Translations under genes and position numbers: made by a program
Notes under the pieces: model-generated
Told to the model about the DNA's origin: nothing
Seen by the model: only the letters and a program-made list of their open reading frames with translations
The model's database searches: none
Assembly: GCF_004799515.1 (NCBI RefSeq)
Contig: NZ_SSMX01000047.1
Location: 158,386-222,385 of the forward strand
Length of the DNA: 64,000 nucleotides
From: Phenylobacterium sp.
GTDB taxonomy: Bacteria; Pseudomonadota; Alphaproteobacteria; Caulobacterales; Caulobacteraceae
Direction: 5' to 3'
Shown here: positions 1-10,623 of the stretch, piece after piece
Layout of the letters: each line of letters opens with the position of its first letter
Position numbering within the stretch: the first letter of the stretch is position 1

Positions 1-689
1 AGACCGGCGCCCCGGTGACGGTGCAACCGGCCGACACCGATGCGCGCCTGGCCGATCTCGCCACACGGCTGGACGACATTCAGCAGTCGCTCACCAAGAT
101 CAACGCCTCCATCGAGGTCACCACCCACGAACTCGACCAGGCCAAGCGCGACAACAGCCAGCTCCGCGCCCAGGTGAAGGCGCTGGGCGACCGGCTGACC
201 GCCGACGAGCAGAAGCTGGCCGACGCGGCCCAGGCCGCGGCGCAAGCAGCGCCGCCCGCCCCCGCCGAGCCTCCGCCGCCGGCCGATCCCAAGGCGGCGG
301 CCGCGGCGGCGAACGACGCCTTCGGCAAGGCCCGGCAGATGATGCTGAGCGGCGACTACGACGCCGCCGAGCAGGCCTTCAGCGACTTCGTCACCACCTA
401 TCCGGACACGCCGAAGACGCCGGAGGCGCGCTACTGGTGGGGCAAGACGCTGGCGGTGCGCGGCGACTATGCGAAGGCGGCCAGCGCCTTCATCGGCGCT
501 ATCCGCGGCTGGCCGCAGACGGCCTGGGCGCCCGACGCCGTGGTCGAGCTGGCCCGCGCCCTGGTGCAGCTGAAGAAGCCGGCCGACGCCTGCCAGGCGC
601 TGGCCGAGCTGCCGCACAAGTACCCGAAGGCGGGCCCAGCGGTCGCCAGCCGGGTGGCGACCGTCAAGCTGCAGGCGAAGTGCGCCTAG
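1..689 (+). CDS. ybgF: Tol-Pal system protein YbgF/CpoB, C-terminal part (5' end outside window)
   Basis: Coiled-coil N-terminus followed by TPR-like segment (AFGKARQMMLSGDYDAAEQAFSDFVTTYPDTPKTPEARYWWGKTLAVRGDYAKAASAF); directly upstream of tilS; frame open to window edge. Confidence 0.85.
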   Translation, partial: TGAPVTVQPADTDARLADLATRLDDIQQSLTKINASIEVTTHELDQAKRDNSQLRAQVKALGDRLTADEQKLADAAQAAAQAAPPAPAEPPPPADPKAAAAAANDAFGKARQMMLSGDYDAAEQAFSDFVTTYPDTPKTPEARYWWGKTLAVRGDYAKAASAFIGAIRGWPQTAWAPDAVVELARALVQLKKPADACQALAELPHKYPKAGPAVASRVATVKLQAKCA

Positions 690-1900
690 GCGCAGCCCGC
701 GCGATCCCAGAGCCCGACCTTCGGCGGACGGTCGGCGAGGTCCTCGACCGCCGCCTGCTGAGGGACACGCCGCGCCCGATCGCGGTGGCCCTGTCCGGCG
801 GTGGCGACTCCCTGGCCTTGCTGCTGGCCGCCGCCGACTGGGCGGCGGCGGTGAGGCGGCCCTTGCTGGTGCTCACCGTCGACCACGGCCTGCGCCCGGA
901 GAGCGCCCACTGGACCGCCACCTGCGCCACGACCGCCGCGCGGCTGGGCGCGGCCTTCCAGGCCCTGGCCTGGACCGGCGACAAGCCCGCATCCGGCCTG
1001 CCCGCCGCCGCCCGTGGCGCGCGCCACGCCCTGCTGGCCGACGCCGCCCGCGAGGCCGGGGCGCGGGTGATCCTGATGGGCCACACCGCCGACGACATGC
1101 TGGAAGCCGGGCGGATGCGGGCGGAAGGCTCGACCACGCCCACACCGCGCGAATGGTCGCCCTCGCCCGCCTGGCCGCAGGGGCGTGGACTCTTCCTGCT
1201 CCGCCCGTTGCTGGGGACCCGGCGGGCGGAGATCCGCGCCTGGCTCACCGGCCGAGGCGAGGCCTGGATCGACGACCCGGCCAATGAGGACATGGCCTAC
1301 GCCCGAGCCCGGGCGCGCCGCGACCTGCCCGCCGCCGCGCCGCCCGCCGCCGCGGAGCCGGCCTCAGCCAAGGCGCTCGCCGAAGCCTGCCAGGCCGATG
1401 CCACCGGCGGCCTCGCGATCTCCCGCGCGGCCCTGGCCGCCGCTGACGACGCCGCCCGGCTGCGGTTCCTCTCCGCCGTCTGCCTCTGCGCCGCCGGGAC
1501 CAGCCATCCGCCGGCCCGGGCGCGGGTCAAGGCCCTGGCGCGGCGGATCGCGGACGGCGAGGGCTTCACCGCCAGCCTGGCCGGCGCGCGGGTTGAGGCG
1601 GACGAGTCGGAGGTCCGGTTCCGGCGCGAGGCCGGCGAGGCGGCGCGAGGCGGCCTTTCGCCCCTGCGCCTGGCGGCGGGCGAGCGCGCGGTCTGGGACG
1701 GACGGTTCGAGGTCGTCGCGGATCGCGAGACCGAGGTCCGGGCGGCGGTCGTGGATGAAGACCTGCCGCCGGCGTTTCGAGGATTGCCCTCCCGGGTGCG
1801 GCGGACGCTGCCGACGGCGGACGTCCCGCTGCGGATGGAGGCGCTCGCCTATCCGCGGCTGCTGGCCGCGTGCGGCGCGATCGCGCGCGAACCCGCCTGA
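680..1900 (+). CDS. tilS: tRNA(Ile)-lysidine synthase TilS
   Basis: PP-loop motif IAVALSGGGDSLALL, then LVLTVDHGLRPES and MGHTADD; likely GTG start at 680 overlapping ybgF end. Confidence 0.9.
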   Translation: MRLGAARAIPEPDLRRTVGEVLDRRLLRDTPRPIAVALSGGGDSLALLLAAADWAAAVRRPLLVLTVDHGLRPESAHWTATCATTAARLGAAFQALAWTGDKPASGLPAAARGARHALLADAAREAGARVILMGHTADDMLEAGRMRAEGSTTPTPREWSPSPAWPQGRGLFLLRPLLGTRRAEIRAWLTGRGEAWIDDPANEDMAYARARARRDLPAAAPPAAAEPASAKALAEACQADATGGLAISRAALAAADDAARLRFLSAVCLCAAGTSHPPARARVKALARRIADGEGFTASLAGARVEADESEVRFRREAGEAARGGLSPLRLAAGERAVWDGRFEVVADRETEVRAAVVDEDLPPAFRGLPSRVRRTLPTADVPLRMEALAYPRLLAACGAIAREPA

Positions 1901-1910
1901 GGCCGCCGCC

Positions 1911-2789
1911 TCAGCGGTGCGCCGTCGCCAGGACGTGTTCCACGCCGCGCACGATGGGGTCGGCGAACTTGCGGCCGAGCAGGTTGGCGTGGCCGGCGCC
2001 GGCCACATGCTCGATGTAGCCGTTCTGGGAGGCCAGCGCCGGCACCGACTGGATCTCCTTCAGCGCGGTCACCGTGTGCGCGCCGGCGGTGATCACCGCG
2101 ACCGGCATGGCCGGCGGGAAGTCGGCGGCGCGAGCCTGGTCGGAGGTGGCGCGCCAATGGCTGACCTCCTCGGCGGCCCAGAGCGCGTGCGGCGGCGAGC
2201 CGTAGATGCGCCGCTTCTCGGCCGAGGCCTCCGGCGGCAGGCCGATCTTGTCGCCGGCCACCGCCGCCACCGGGCGCATCATGCCGAGCTTCGCCCCCTG
2301 GCTGGTCCAGCCCAGGATCCGGCTGAAGGCGTAGACGCCCTTTTCACCCACCGGATGGGTGATGACGTCGGGCGTCACCGCGTCCACCAGCACAACGCCC
2401 AGCACCTGGCCGGGGTGGGTCAGCGCATAGAGCCTGACCATCAGCCCGCCCATGGAGTGGCCAACGAGGACGAAGGGGCCGGCCTCGTCCACCTCGCGCA
2501 ACAGGGCGGCCAGGTCGGCGACGATGGCCCGCCCGTCGCGCGGCTTCGGCCCTGGCTCGGAGTGGCCGAGGCCCGCGCGGTCGTAGGCCAGGCTGGAGAG
2601 CCCCTTGGCCGCCAGCTTCTCCTGCACCACCGTCCAGTCGGTGGCGCAGCCGAAGGCGCCGTGCTCCAGCACGATGGTCGGCCGCCCGCCGCCCCCGCCG
2701 GCGCGGACCACACGAAGCCGCCGCCCGCCCACATCCACCATCTCGCCGCGGGGCGCCTTGGGCGGGTGGTGAGCGAAAGCGACGGACAT
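1911..2789 (-). CDS. alpha/beta hydrolase
   Basis: ORF with GHSMGG nucleophile elbow and EHGAFG oxyanion-type motif. Confidence 0.85.
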   Translation of the reverse strand: MSVAFAHHPPKAPRGEMVDVGGRRLRVVRAGGGGGRPTIVLEHGAFGCATDWTVVQEKLAAKGLSSLAYDRAGLGHSEPGPKPRDGRAIVADLAALLREVDEAGPFVLVGHSMGGLMVRLYALTHPGQVLGVVLVDAVTPDVITHPVGEKGVYAFSRILGWTSQGAKLGMMRPVAAVAGDKIGLPPEASAEKRRIYGSPPHALWAAEEVSHWRATSDQARAADFPPAMPVAVITAGAHTVTALKEIQSVPALASQNGYIEHVAGAGHANLLGRKFADPIVRGVEHVLATAHR

Positions 2790-2816
2790 CGGCGGCTCCA
2801 GGTTTCGGGTTGGCGG

Positions 2817-3866
2817 TCAGCTGGCCTTGACGAAGGGCTTTGGCCGGCGCGCGCCGCCCTGGCGGGCGAACATCCAGCCGGGGTATTCGCTGGGCAGTTC
2901 GGAGACCTCGTCCAGCCGCTTCATCTCGTCAGCGCTGAGCGTAAGCTCCACGGCCGCCAGGTTGTCGTCCAGCTGCTCCAGGGTCTTGGCGCCGATGATG
3001 ATGCTCATCGTGAAGGCCTTCTGCAGGATGTAGGCGAGCGCCACGCGGGCCACCGAGGCGCCATGGGCCTCGCCCACCTCGCGCATGACCTCGACGCACG
3101 CCCAGGCGCGGTCCTTGTCCACCGGCGGGAAGTCGAAGGTGGTGCGGCGCGAGCCTTCCGGATTGTTCGACCCCGGCCCGAACTTGCCCGAGAGCAGGCC
3201 GCCGGCCAGCGGCGACCAGACCATCAGCCCGACCTTCTCCTCGGCGATCATCGGGACCAGCTCGCGCTCGAGATCGCGGCCGGCGATGGAGTAGTAGGCC
3301 TGCAGGGTCTCGAAGCGGGCGTAGCCCTTGGCCTCCGACAGGCCGAGCGCCTTGGCGATCTTCCAGGCGGCCCAGTTCGACACGCCGATGTAGCGCACCA
3401 AGCCCTGGCTCACGAGGTCGTCGAGGGCGCGCAGGGTCTCGTCGATGGGCGTGACCGAGTCGTTGCCGTGGATCTGGTAGAGGTCGATATGGTCGGTCTG
3501 CAGCCGCTCCAGGCTGGCGCGCACCGAGTCCATGATGTGGCCGCGCGAGGCGCCGCGGTCGTTGGGGCGCGGGCCCATCTCGCCGAACACCTTGGTGGCG
3601 ATGACCACGTCCTTGCGCTTGGTCCCCAGGTTCTTGAACGCCTGGCCCAGCCGCTTCTCGCTCTCGCCGAAGGAATAGACGTCGGCGGTGTCGAAGAAAT
3701 TCACCCCGACCTCAAGCGCGCGGCCCACGATCTTGTCCACGTCGTCCTGCTGCAGCGCGCCGATGGCCTTCCACATGCCGGCGTCCTCGTTGCCGCCGAA
3801 GGTCATGGTCCCCAGGCAGATCTCGGACACGAACAGGCCCGTACGGCCAAGCTGGTTGTACTTCAT
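2817..3866 (-). CDS. aldo/keto reductase
   Basis: MKYNQLGRTGLFVSEICLGTMTFG; FFDTADVYSFGESEKRLG; DLYQIHGND; start chosen at ATG 3866. Confidence 0.9.
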   Translation of the reverse strand: MKYNQLGRTGLFVSEICLGTMTFGGNEDAGMWKAIGALQQDDVDKIVGRALEVGVNFFDTADVYSFGESEKRLGQAFKNLGTKRKDVVIATKVFGEMGPRPNDRGASRGHIMDSVRASLERLQTDHIDLYQIHGNDSVTPIDETLRALDDLVSQGLVRYIGVSNWAAWKIAKALGLSEAKGYARFETLQAYYSIAGRDLERELVPMIAEEKVGLMVWSPLAGGLLSGKFGPGSNNPEGSRRTTFDFPPVDKDRAWACVEVMREVGEAHGASVARVALAYILQKAFTMSIIIGAKTLEQLDDNLAAVELTLSADEMKRLDEVSELPSEYPGWMFARQGGARRPKPFVKAS

Positions 3867-4016
3867 GGGGCGCCTCCAGGTTTTTGTTGGATGCCAGGCC
3901 ATATGGTCAGGCGGATGTGGCGCGGGAAGGTCCATCCCGCGCCAGCGGTGCAATAAACCCGAAATGACCTGTCGCGTGCAGAGTGAGCTTCGGCGAACGG
4001 CCGGCGGTCGCGGCCG

Positions 4017-5428
<1,412 letters not shown>

Positions 5429-5432
<4 letters not shown>

Positions 5433-5773
5433 GCCGCGGCGTCCTTCTTGGGCGCGGCGGGAGCCTTCTTCTTGTACATGGCCAGCATCCGCCGAACGAC
5501 GAGGAAGCCGCCGAAGATGTTGACGCTGGCGAAGGCCGCGGCGACCGCGCCGGCGCCTTTGGAGATCATGACGTTGGCGGTCAGCTCGCCGCCTTCGCCG
5601 TGCGCGGCCACCGCCAGCAGCGCGCCCACGACGATCACCGAGGAGATGGCGTTGGTGACCGCCATCAGCGGCGTGTGCAGCGCCGGCGTCACGCTCCAGA
5701 CCACGTAGTAGCCGACGAAGATCGCCAGCACGAAGATCGCCAGGCGGAAGACGGTGGGATCGACGGCTTCCAT
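5429..5773 (-). CDS. pntAB: NAD(P) transhydrogenase subunit alpha, membrane part (PntAB-type)
   Basis: Small membrane ORF between pntB and pntA, 4-nt overlap with pntB; typical split-alpha arrangement. Confidence 0.9.
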
Positions 5774-5778
5774 GCGCT

Positions 5779-6921
5779 TCAGCCCTTGAGGTTCGGGTGC
5801 ACGACCGCGCCGCCCTGCGTGACCAGGGCCGCCTTCAGGATCTCGTCCTCATAGTCGGGGGCGAACTGGCCCTCCTTGTCGAGGAACAGGCCGGAGAAGG
5901 CGAAGAGGTTGCGGGCGTAAAGCGCCGAGGCATCGGCGGCGATGCGGCCGGGCAGGTTGGGAATGCCCAGGATCTTCACGCCGTTCCGGGTGACGGCCAC
6001 CTCGCCCAGCTTGGCGCCCTCCACATTGCCGCCCTGCTCGATGGCCAGGTCGACGATCACCGAGCCGGGCTTCATGGAGGCCACCTGGGCGGCGTTCACC
6101 AGCCTGGGCGCCGGGTGGCCGGGGATCAGGGCGGTGGTGATCACCATGTCCTGCTTGGCGATGTGGCTGGAGATCAGCTCGGCCTGCTTGGCCTGGTACT
6201 CGGCGCTCATCTCCTTGGCGTAGCCGCCGACGGTCTGGGCGTTCCTGAACTCCTCGTCCTCGACCGCCAGGAACTTGGCGCCGAGGCTTTCCACCTGCTC
6301 CTTGGTGGCCGGGCGCACGTCGGTGGCGGTGACCACCGCGCCCAGCCGCCGCGCCGTGGCGATAGCCTGCAGGCCGGCGACGCCCACGCCCATGATGAAC
6401 ACCTTGGCCGCGGCCACCGTGCCGGCGGCGGTCATCATCATCGGCATGGCCTTGCCGTAGGCCTCTGCGCCCTCGATCACCGCCCGGTAGCCGGCGAGAT
6501 TGGCCTGGGAGGACAGCACGTCCATCACCTGGGCGCGGGTGATGCGCGGCACGAACTCCATGGCGAAGGCGGTGGCCCCAGCCTTGGCCAGGCCGTCCAG
6601 CGTCGCCTTGTCCTGATAGGGATTGAGGGTCGCCACGACGATCGTGCCGGGTTTCAGGACCGCGAGCTCGTCGGCCTCGGGCCCCCGCACCTTGAAGAGG
6701 ATGTCGGCCTTGGCGAGCACATCCTTGGCGGTCTTGGCCAGCGTCGCGCCGGCGGCCTCATAGTCGGCGTCGGGGTAGGAGGCGGCGGTCCCAGCGCCGG
6801 TCTCGACCACCACGGTGAACCCTGCGCCGATGAGCTTCTTGACCGTTTCCGGAACGGCGGCGACCCGGGTCTCGCCGCTGCGGCGCTCCCTGGTGACGGC
6901 AATGACGGCCATAAAGCGCAA
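5779..6921 (-). CDS. pntA: Re/Si-specific NAD(P)(+) transhydrogenase subunit alpha
   Basis: AVTRERRSGETRVAAVPETVKKL; GVGVAGLQAIATARRLGAVVTATDVRPATKEQVESLGAKF. Confidence 0.95.
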   Translation of the reverse strand: MRFMAVIAVTRERRSGETRVAAVPETVKKLIGAGFTVVVETGAGTAASYPDADYEAAGATLAKTAKDVLAKADILFKVRGPEADELAVLKPGTIVVATLNPYQDKATLDGLAKAGATAFAMEFVPRITRAQVMDVLSSQANLAGYRAVIEGAEAYGKAMPMMMTAAGTVAAAKVFIMGVGVAGLQAIATARRLGAVVTATDVRPATKEQVESLGAKFLAVEDEEFRNAQTVGGYAKEMSAEYQAKQAELISSHIAKQDMVITTALIPGHPAPRLVNAAQVASMKPGSVIVDLAIEQGGNVEGAKLGEVAVTRNGVKILGIPNLPGRIAADASALYARNLFAFSGLFLDKEGQFAPDYEDEILKAALVTQGGAVVHPNLKG

Positions 6922-7046
6922 AGCCCCCCGAACGCGGCTGCGGGAGGGACCTTAGGATCGGTTCACCCGACCTGTCCAGCCGCCCCACCGAGGTCGGCGA
7001 ACGAATGCGGAAGAAGCTTTGGTGACGGCCCCGGCGGGCGGTCGGA

Positions 7047-7286
7047 TCAGTGCTCGGCGTCGCCGCGGCTGCGCAGGAAGAAGATCCCGAGCGCCAGGAC
7101 CACCGCGCCCGTGATGAAGGCGCCGAAGAAGCCGGTCGGCGTGCAGAACCACAGCGTCAGGAACAGCAGCGAGGCGGCGATGATCAGCGAGCCCCACTTG
7201 GTGATGCCCATCACCAGGTGGAAGGTCGCCACCTGCTCGTGGATGTCCATGTCGCCGCGGTGATATTCGGAAGCCTGGCCGGCCAT
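7047..7286 (-). CDS. aa3-type cytochrome c oxidase subunit IV-like small membrane protein
   Basis: MAGQASEYHRGDMDIHEQVATFHLVMGITKWGSLIIAASLLFLTLWF, upstream of pnt genes. Confidence 0.8.
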   Translation of the reverse strand: MAGQASEYHRGDMDIHEQVATFHLVMGITKWGSLIIAASLLFLTLWFCTPTGFFGAFITGAVVLALGIFFLRSRGDAEH

Positions 7287-7345
7287 CACGTCTCTCTTCA
7301 ACTCTGGGCTCTTGAGGGCGGTGCTACACGAGACCGCCGCTGTGC

Positions 7346-8413
7346 TCAAGACGCGCTTGCGGGTTCGGGCGGCCAGGCGGCGAGCAGGGCGCGCAACGCC
7401 GCCACCAGCGCCAGCGGCTGGTCGATCATGATGTGGTGGTGGGCGTCCGGGATCTCGATCTCGATCATGCCCGGCGGGAAGGGCGAGGGCGCGCCCGCCT
7501 TGCGGTGCTCCACGATGCGGCTCTTGGCGCCATAGATGTGCACCATGGGCGTCTTGACCGTGACCGCCTCCAGGGGATCGCCGCCCATGGCCCGCTCGCG
7601 GTCGAGCTTGGCCCACATGTTGGGGTCGAACCGCCAGGTCCAGCCTTCGCCGGAGCCGTCGGGGCTGGTCTCGCCATCGGGCAGCGGCGCGCGCTTCAGC
7701 GAGCGGCGGGCGATGAAGTCGGCGATGTAGGCGTTGCCGGCTGGCTGCGGCGGCATCAGGCGGAAGCGGGCCAGCGCCGCCTCTAGCGTCGGATAGACCC
7801 GGCTCGGCCGGTCGACGGTGGGGATGTTGCGCACCGCCTCGAACTGCGCTTGGCGCTTGGCCAGCTCCTCCGGCGGCGGGCCGAAGCCGGTGTCGACCAT
7901 GATCGCGGCATGCATCCGCTCCGGATGGCGCACCGCGGCGAAGAACACCTGCCCGCCGCCGAAGGAGTGGCCGATGTAGGTGGGCTTCCGCCCGCCCTCA
8001 TAGAGCCCGACCGCGCGGCTGACCGCCTCGGCGTCGTCGGCGAAGTCGGTGAAGGAATAGCGCTCGCGCCAGTCCGAGGCGCCCATGCCGGCCAGCGACA
8101 TCGAGGCCACCCGATAGTGCTCGGCGAAGAAGGGCGCGATGAAGCTCCACCAGTCGGCGTGGGCGGAGTTGCCGTGCACGAACAACAGGCCGGGCTTGCC
8201 GACCTCGCCCCAGGTCAGCACCTCGAGCTTCGAACCCAGGCTTTCGACGAAGCTGCGCTCCGGCTGCTGGGCGATGGCGTCCTTGAACCACTGCGGCGAG
8301 GGCGGCTCGGCGCCGGCGAAGGCGGCCAGCGGCGCCTGAACCTCCGGCGGCAGGGCGTCCTCGACGTGCACCGGCCGGTCGTCATGGATCTCCGGCTTCA
8401 CGTCTTCAGCCAT
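7346..8413 (-). CDS. alpha/beta hydrolase
   Basis: GHSFGGGQ elbow; LLFVHGNSAHADWW; start at MAEDVKPEIHD. Confidence 0.88.
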   Translation of the reverse strand: MAEDVKPEIHDDRPVHVEDALPPEVQAPLAAFAGAEPPSPQWFKDAIAQQPERSFVESLGSKLEVLTWGEVGKPGLLFVHGNSAHADWWSFIAPFFAEHYRVASMSLAGMGASDWRERYSFTDFADDAEAVSRAVGLYEGGRKPTYIGHSFGGGQVFFAAVRHPERMHAAIMVDTGFGPPPEELAKRQAQFEAVRNIPTVDRPSRVYPTLEAALARFRLMPPQPAGNAYIADFIARRSLKRAPLPDGETSPDGSGEGWTWRFDPNMWAKLDRERAMGGDPLEAVTVKTPMVHIYGAKSRIVEHRKAGAPSPFPPGMIEIEIPDAHHHIMIDQPLALVAALRALLAAWPPEPASAS

Positions 8414-8564
8414 GCGGATGGTCCTTGAGAAGGGTGGGGCCGACAATTGGGGGAGGCAGGCCCGGCAACATGGGGTCACGTGACTAACAAGCGTTTGAAA
8501 AATGGCAAGCGCTTCGTCCCGGCGCTAGGGTCCGCGCCGGCAGACGCCTGAGGGGGAGTTCCGC

Positions 8565-10049
8565 GTGCTGAAATCCATGTTCCTGGGAAGCGCCGCGGCG
8601 CTGGCGCTGGCGGCGAGCGCGCACGCCGCGCCACAGATTCTGGCCCCACCCGCGCCGCCAGCCGCCTCCGTGCAGCCCTATGTGAAGGTCGGCGGGCCGG
8701 TCACGGTGCTGAAGCATGTGCGGCTGATCGATGGGACGGGCGGGCCGGCGCAGGAGGACCGCACCCTCGTCGTGCAGGGCGGCAAGATCGCGGCCGTCGG
8801 CGGACCGGAGCTGGCCGCGCCGGGGGGCGCCCAGGTGCTGGACCTGCCGGGGCATACGGTCATCCCCGGCCTCGTCGGCATGCACGACCACATGTACTAC
8901 ATCGCCCGGCCCAACATGGACGCCGCCGGCCACTCCGAGCCGCCGCTGATGGTGCCGCAGATGACCTTCTCGTCGCCGCGCCTGTACCTGGCGGCGGGGG
9001 TGACCACCATGCGCACCACCGGCTCCGTCGAGCCCTACGTCGACCTCAACGTCAAAAGCCTGATCGACGCCGGCGGCATGATCGGGCCGCACATGGACGT
9101 GACCGGCCCCTATCTGGAAGGCTCCGGCAGCGCCTTCATCCAGATGCACCCGCTGAAGGACGCCGCCGACGCCACCCGCACCGTCGCCTACTGGGCCGAC
9201 ATGGGCGCGACCTCGTTCAAGGCCTACATGAACATCACCCGCGACGAACTCGGCGCGGCCATCGTCGAGGCCCACAAGCGCGGCTTGAAGCTCACCGGCC
9301 ACCTCTGCTCGGTCACCTATCCCGAGGCGATCGCGCTGGGCATCGACGACCTGGAGCACGGCTTCTTCGTCAACACCCAGTTGGACCCCGGCAAGCAGCC
9401 GGACGTCTGCCCGCGCACCTCGGGCGATCCGACCCTGCTGGCCATGACGCCGGACAGCCCTGAGGCCGACAAGCTGATCCGCCTGATGGTCGACCACCAC
9501 GTGGCGCTGACCTCGACCCTGCCGGTCTTCGAGCAGCGCGTGCCCGGCCATTCACCCCTGAACCCCAAGGCCATGGCGGTGCTGACCGTCGAGGCCCGGG
9601 AGGCCTACCTCTACGCCCGCAACCTGACCAACCAGGCGCCGCGCGACCGCTATGCCGACGCGGCCAAGGAATTCCAGAACGACCTTGGCCTGGAGCACAG
9701 GTTCGTGGCCGCCGGCGGCCTGCTGATCGCCGGGCCCGACCCCACCGGCAACGGCGGCGTCATCCCGGGCTTCGGCGACCAGCGGGAGGTCGAGCTGCTG
9801 GTCGAGGCCGGCTTCACCCCGCTGGAGGCCATCAAGATCGCCACCCTGAACGGCGCGGCCTACCTGGGCCTCGCCGACAGGATCGGCTCCATCGCGCCGG
9901 GCAAGGACGCCGACCTGGTGGTGGTGAAGGGCGACCCGTCGAAGGCCATCGCCGACATCGAGAACGTCGAGATCGTGTTCAAGGACGGGATTGGCTACGA
10001 CGCGCCGAAGTTGCTGGAGTCGGTGAAGGGGCGGTATGGGCAGTATTAA
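8565..10049 (+). CDS. amidohydrolase family protein (secreted)
   Basis: Signal peptide; DLPGHTVIPGLVGMHDHMYY; C-terminal GSIAPGKDADLVVVKGDP. Confidence 0.9.
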   Translation: MLKSMFLGSAAALALAASAHAAPQILAPPAPPAASVQPYVKVGGPVTVLKHVRLIDGTGGPAQEDRTLVVQGGKIAAVGGPELAAPGGAQVLDLPGHTVIPGLVGMHDHMYYIARPNMDAAGHSEPPLMVPQMTFSSPRLYLAAGVTTMRTTGSVEPYVDLNVKSLIDAGGMIGPHMDVTGPYLEGSGSAFIQMHPLKDAADATRTVAYWADMGATSFKAYMNITRDELGAAIVEAHKRGLKLTGHLCSVTYPEAIALGIDDLEHGFFVNTQLDPGKQPDVCPRTSGDPTLLAMTPDSPEADKLIRLMVDHHVALTSTLPVFEQRVPGHSPLNPKAMAVLTVEAREAYLYARNLTNQAPRDRYADAAKEFQNDLGLEHRFVAAGGLLIAGPDPTGNGGVIPGFGDQREVELLVEAGFTPLEAIKIATLNGAAYLGLADRIGSIAPGKDADLVVVKGDPSKAIADIENVEIVFKDGIGYDAPKLLESVKGRYGQY

Positions 10050-10386
10050 TTTCGCGGCTGGAGAAACCCGTGTTCGGGCGCGCATCAGCATGCTCGCGAC
10101 GACGGAGGGTGGGCGAACCTCCCTGATCGTCGGCCCGACTAGCTATCGGCCGAACCACAACTTCTTTGGCCCCGAGAACCGAGACATGGCCATCGGTCTC
10201 ATCGATCTGCTTCCCGGCGAGACGCTGAACCCCGATGAGATTCGTGTGCTCGACCTGACCTTCATCACCTGGCCCGAAGGCGAACTCTATCCGGGGCGGG
10301 GGTGGCTGATTCAAGAAGGCGCCCGGCTCGTCGGCAGGGGTGAGGTCATCGAGCTATTGTCCAGCAGCGGCCATGCTCCGCCCTAA
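10036..10386 (+). CDS. Small protein resembling a stand-alone EF-Tu domain III
   Basis: RVRARISMLATTEGGRTSLIVGPTSYRPNHNFFG...WLIQEGARLVGRGEVIEL resembles EF-Tu C-terminal domain (GGRHTPFF..YRPQFYF / FAIREGGRTVGAGVV); no G domain; ATG overlaps preceding stop. Confidence 0.7.
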   Translation: MGSINFAAGETRVRARISMLATTEGGRTSLIVGPTSYRPNHNFFGPENRDMAIGLIDLLPGETLNPDEIRVLDLTFITWPEGELYPGRGWLIQEGARLVGRGEVIELLSSSGHAPP

Positions 10387-10523
10387 ACCTCGTGGCAGCC
10401 ATGTTTGCCTGCCTCTCCAGCTCACTCAAGGACTGGCCGAAGGCCAGCCGCGATGCGGCGCGCGTTCCGCGCGTCCTTGACTGAGCTGGAGAGGCAGGCT
10501 CGCATCCACCGTGAGATTTAAGG
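10382..10523. repeat. Cloverleaf palindrome element, copy A
   Basis: 27-nt arms 10407-10433 and 10473-10499 (1 mismatch), gapless triloop hairpins TGGCC-GAA-GGCCA (10434-10446), GCCGC-GAT-GCGGC (10447-10459), GCGCG-TTC-CGCGC (10460-10472); flank GTGAGATTTAAG. Confidence 0.88.
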
Positions 10524-10623
10524 ACCGCTCCGCGCTGGCGCGCTGGGCTTTCACGTCAAAACCCCGCCTTCCTCGCGCAAGGGGGAAAGCGGAATCCGGG
10601 GGTTCGCGTTATGCTCGCGCCCC

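Noticed and set aside
1185-3956. 923-aa plus-strand ORF
   Set aside because: Antisense shadow of tilS end, alpha/beta hydrolase and aldo/keto reductase; composition (HRHDLG-rich) typical of non-coding frames in high-GC DNA.
5797-7263. 488-aa plus-strand ORF
   Set aside because: Antisense of pntA; no recognisable domain.
10407-10499. CRISPR repeat or integron attC site
   Set aside because: No regularly spaced repeats and spacers; no RYYYAAC/GTTRRRY core or integron integrase in the window.
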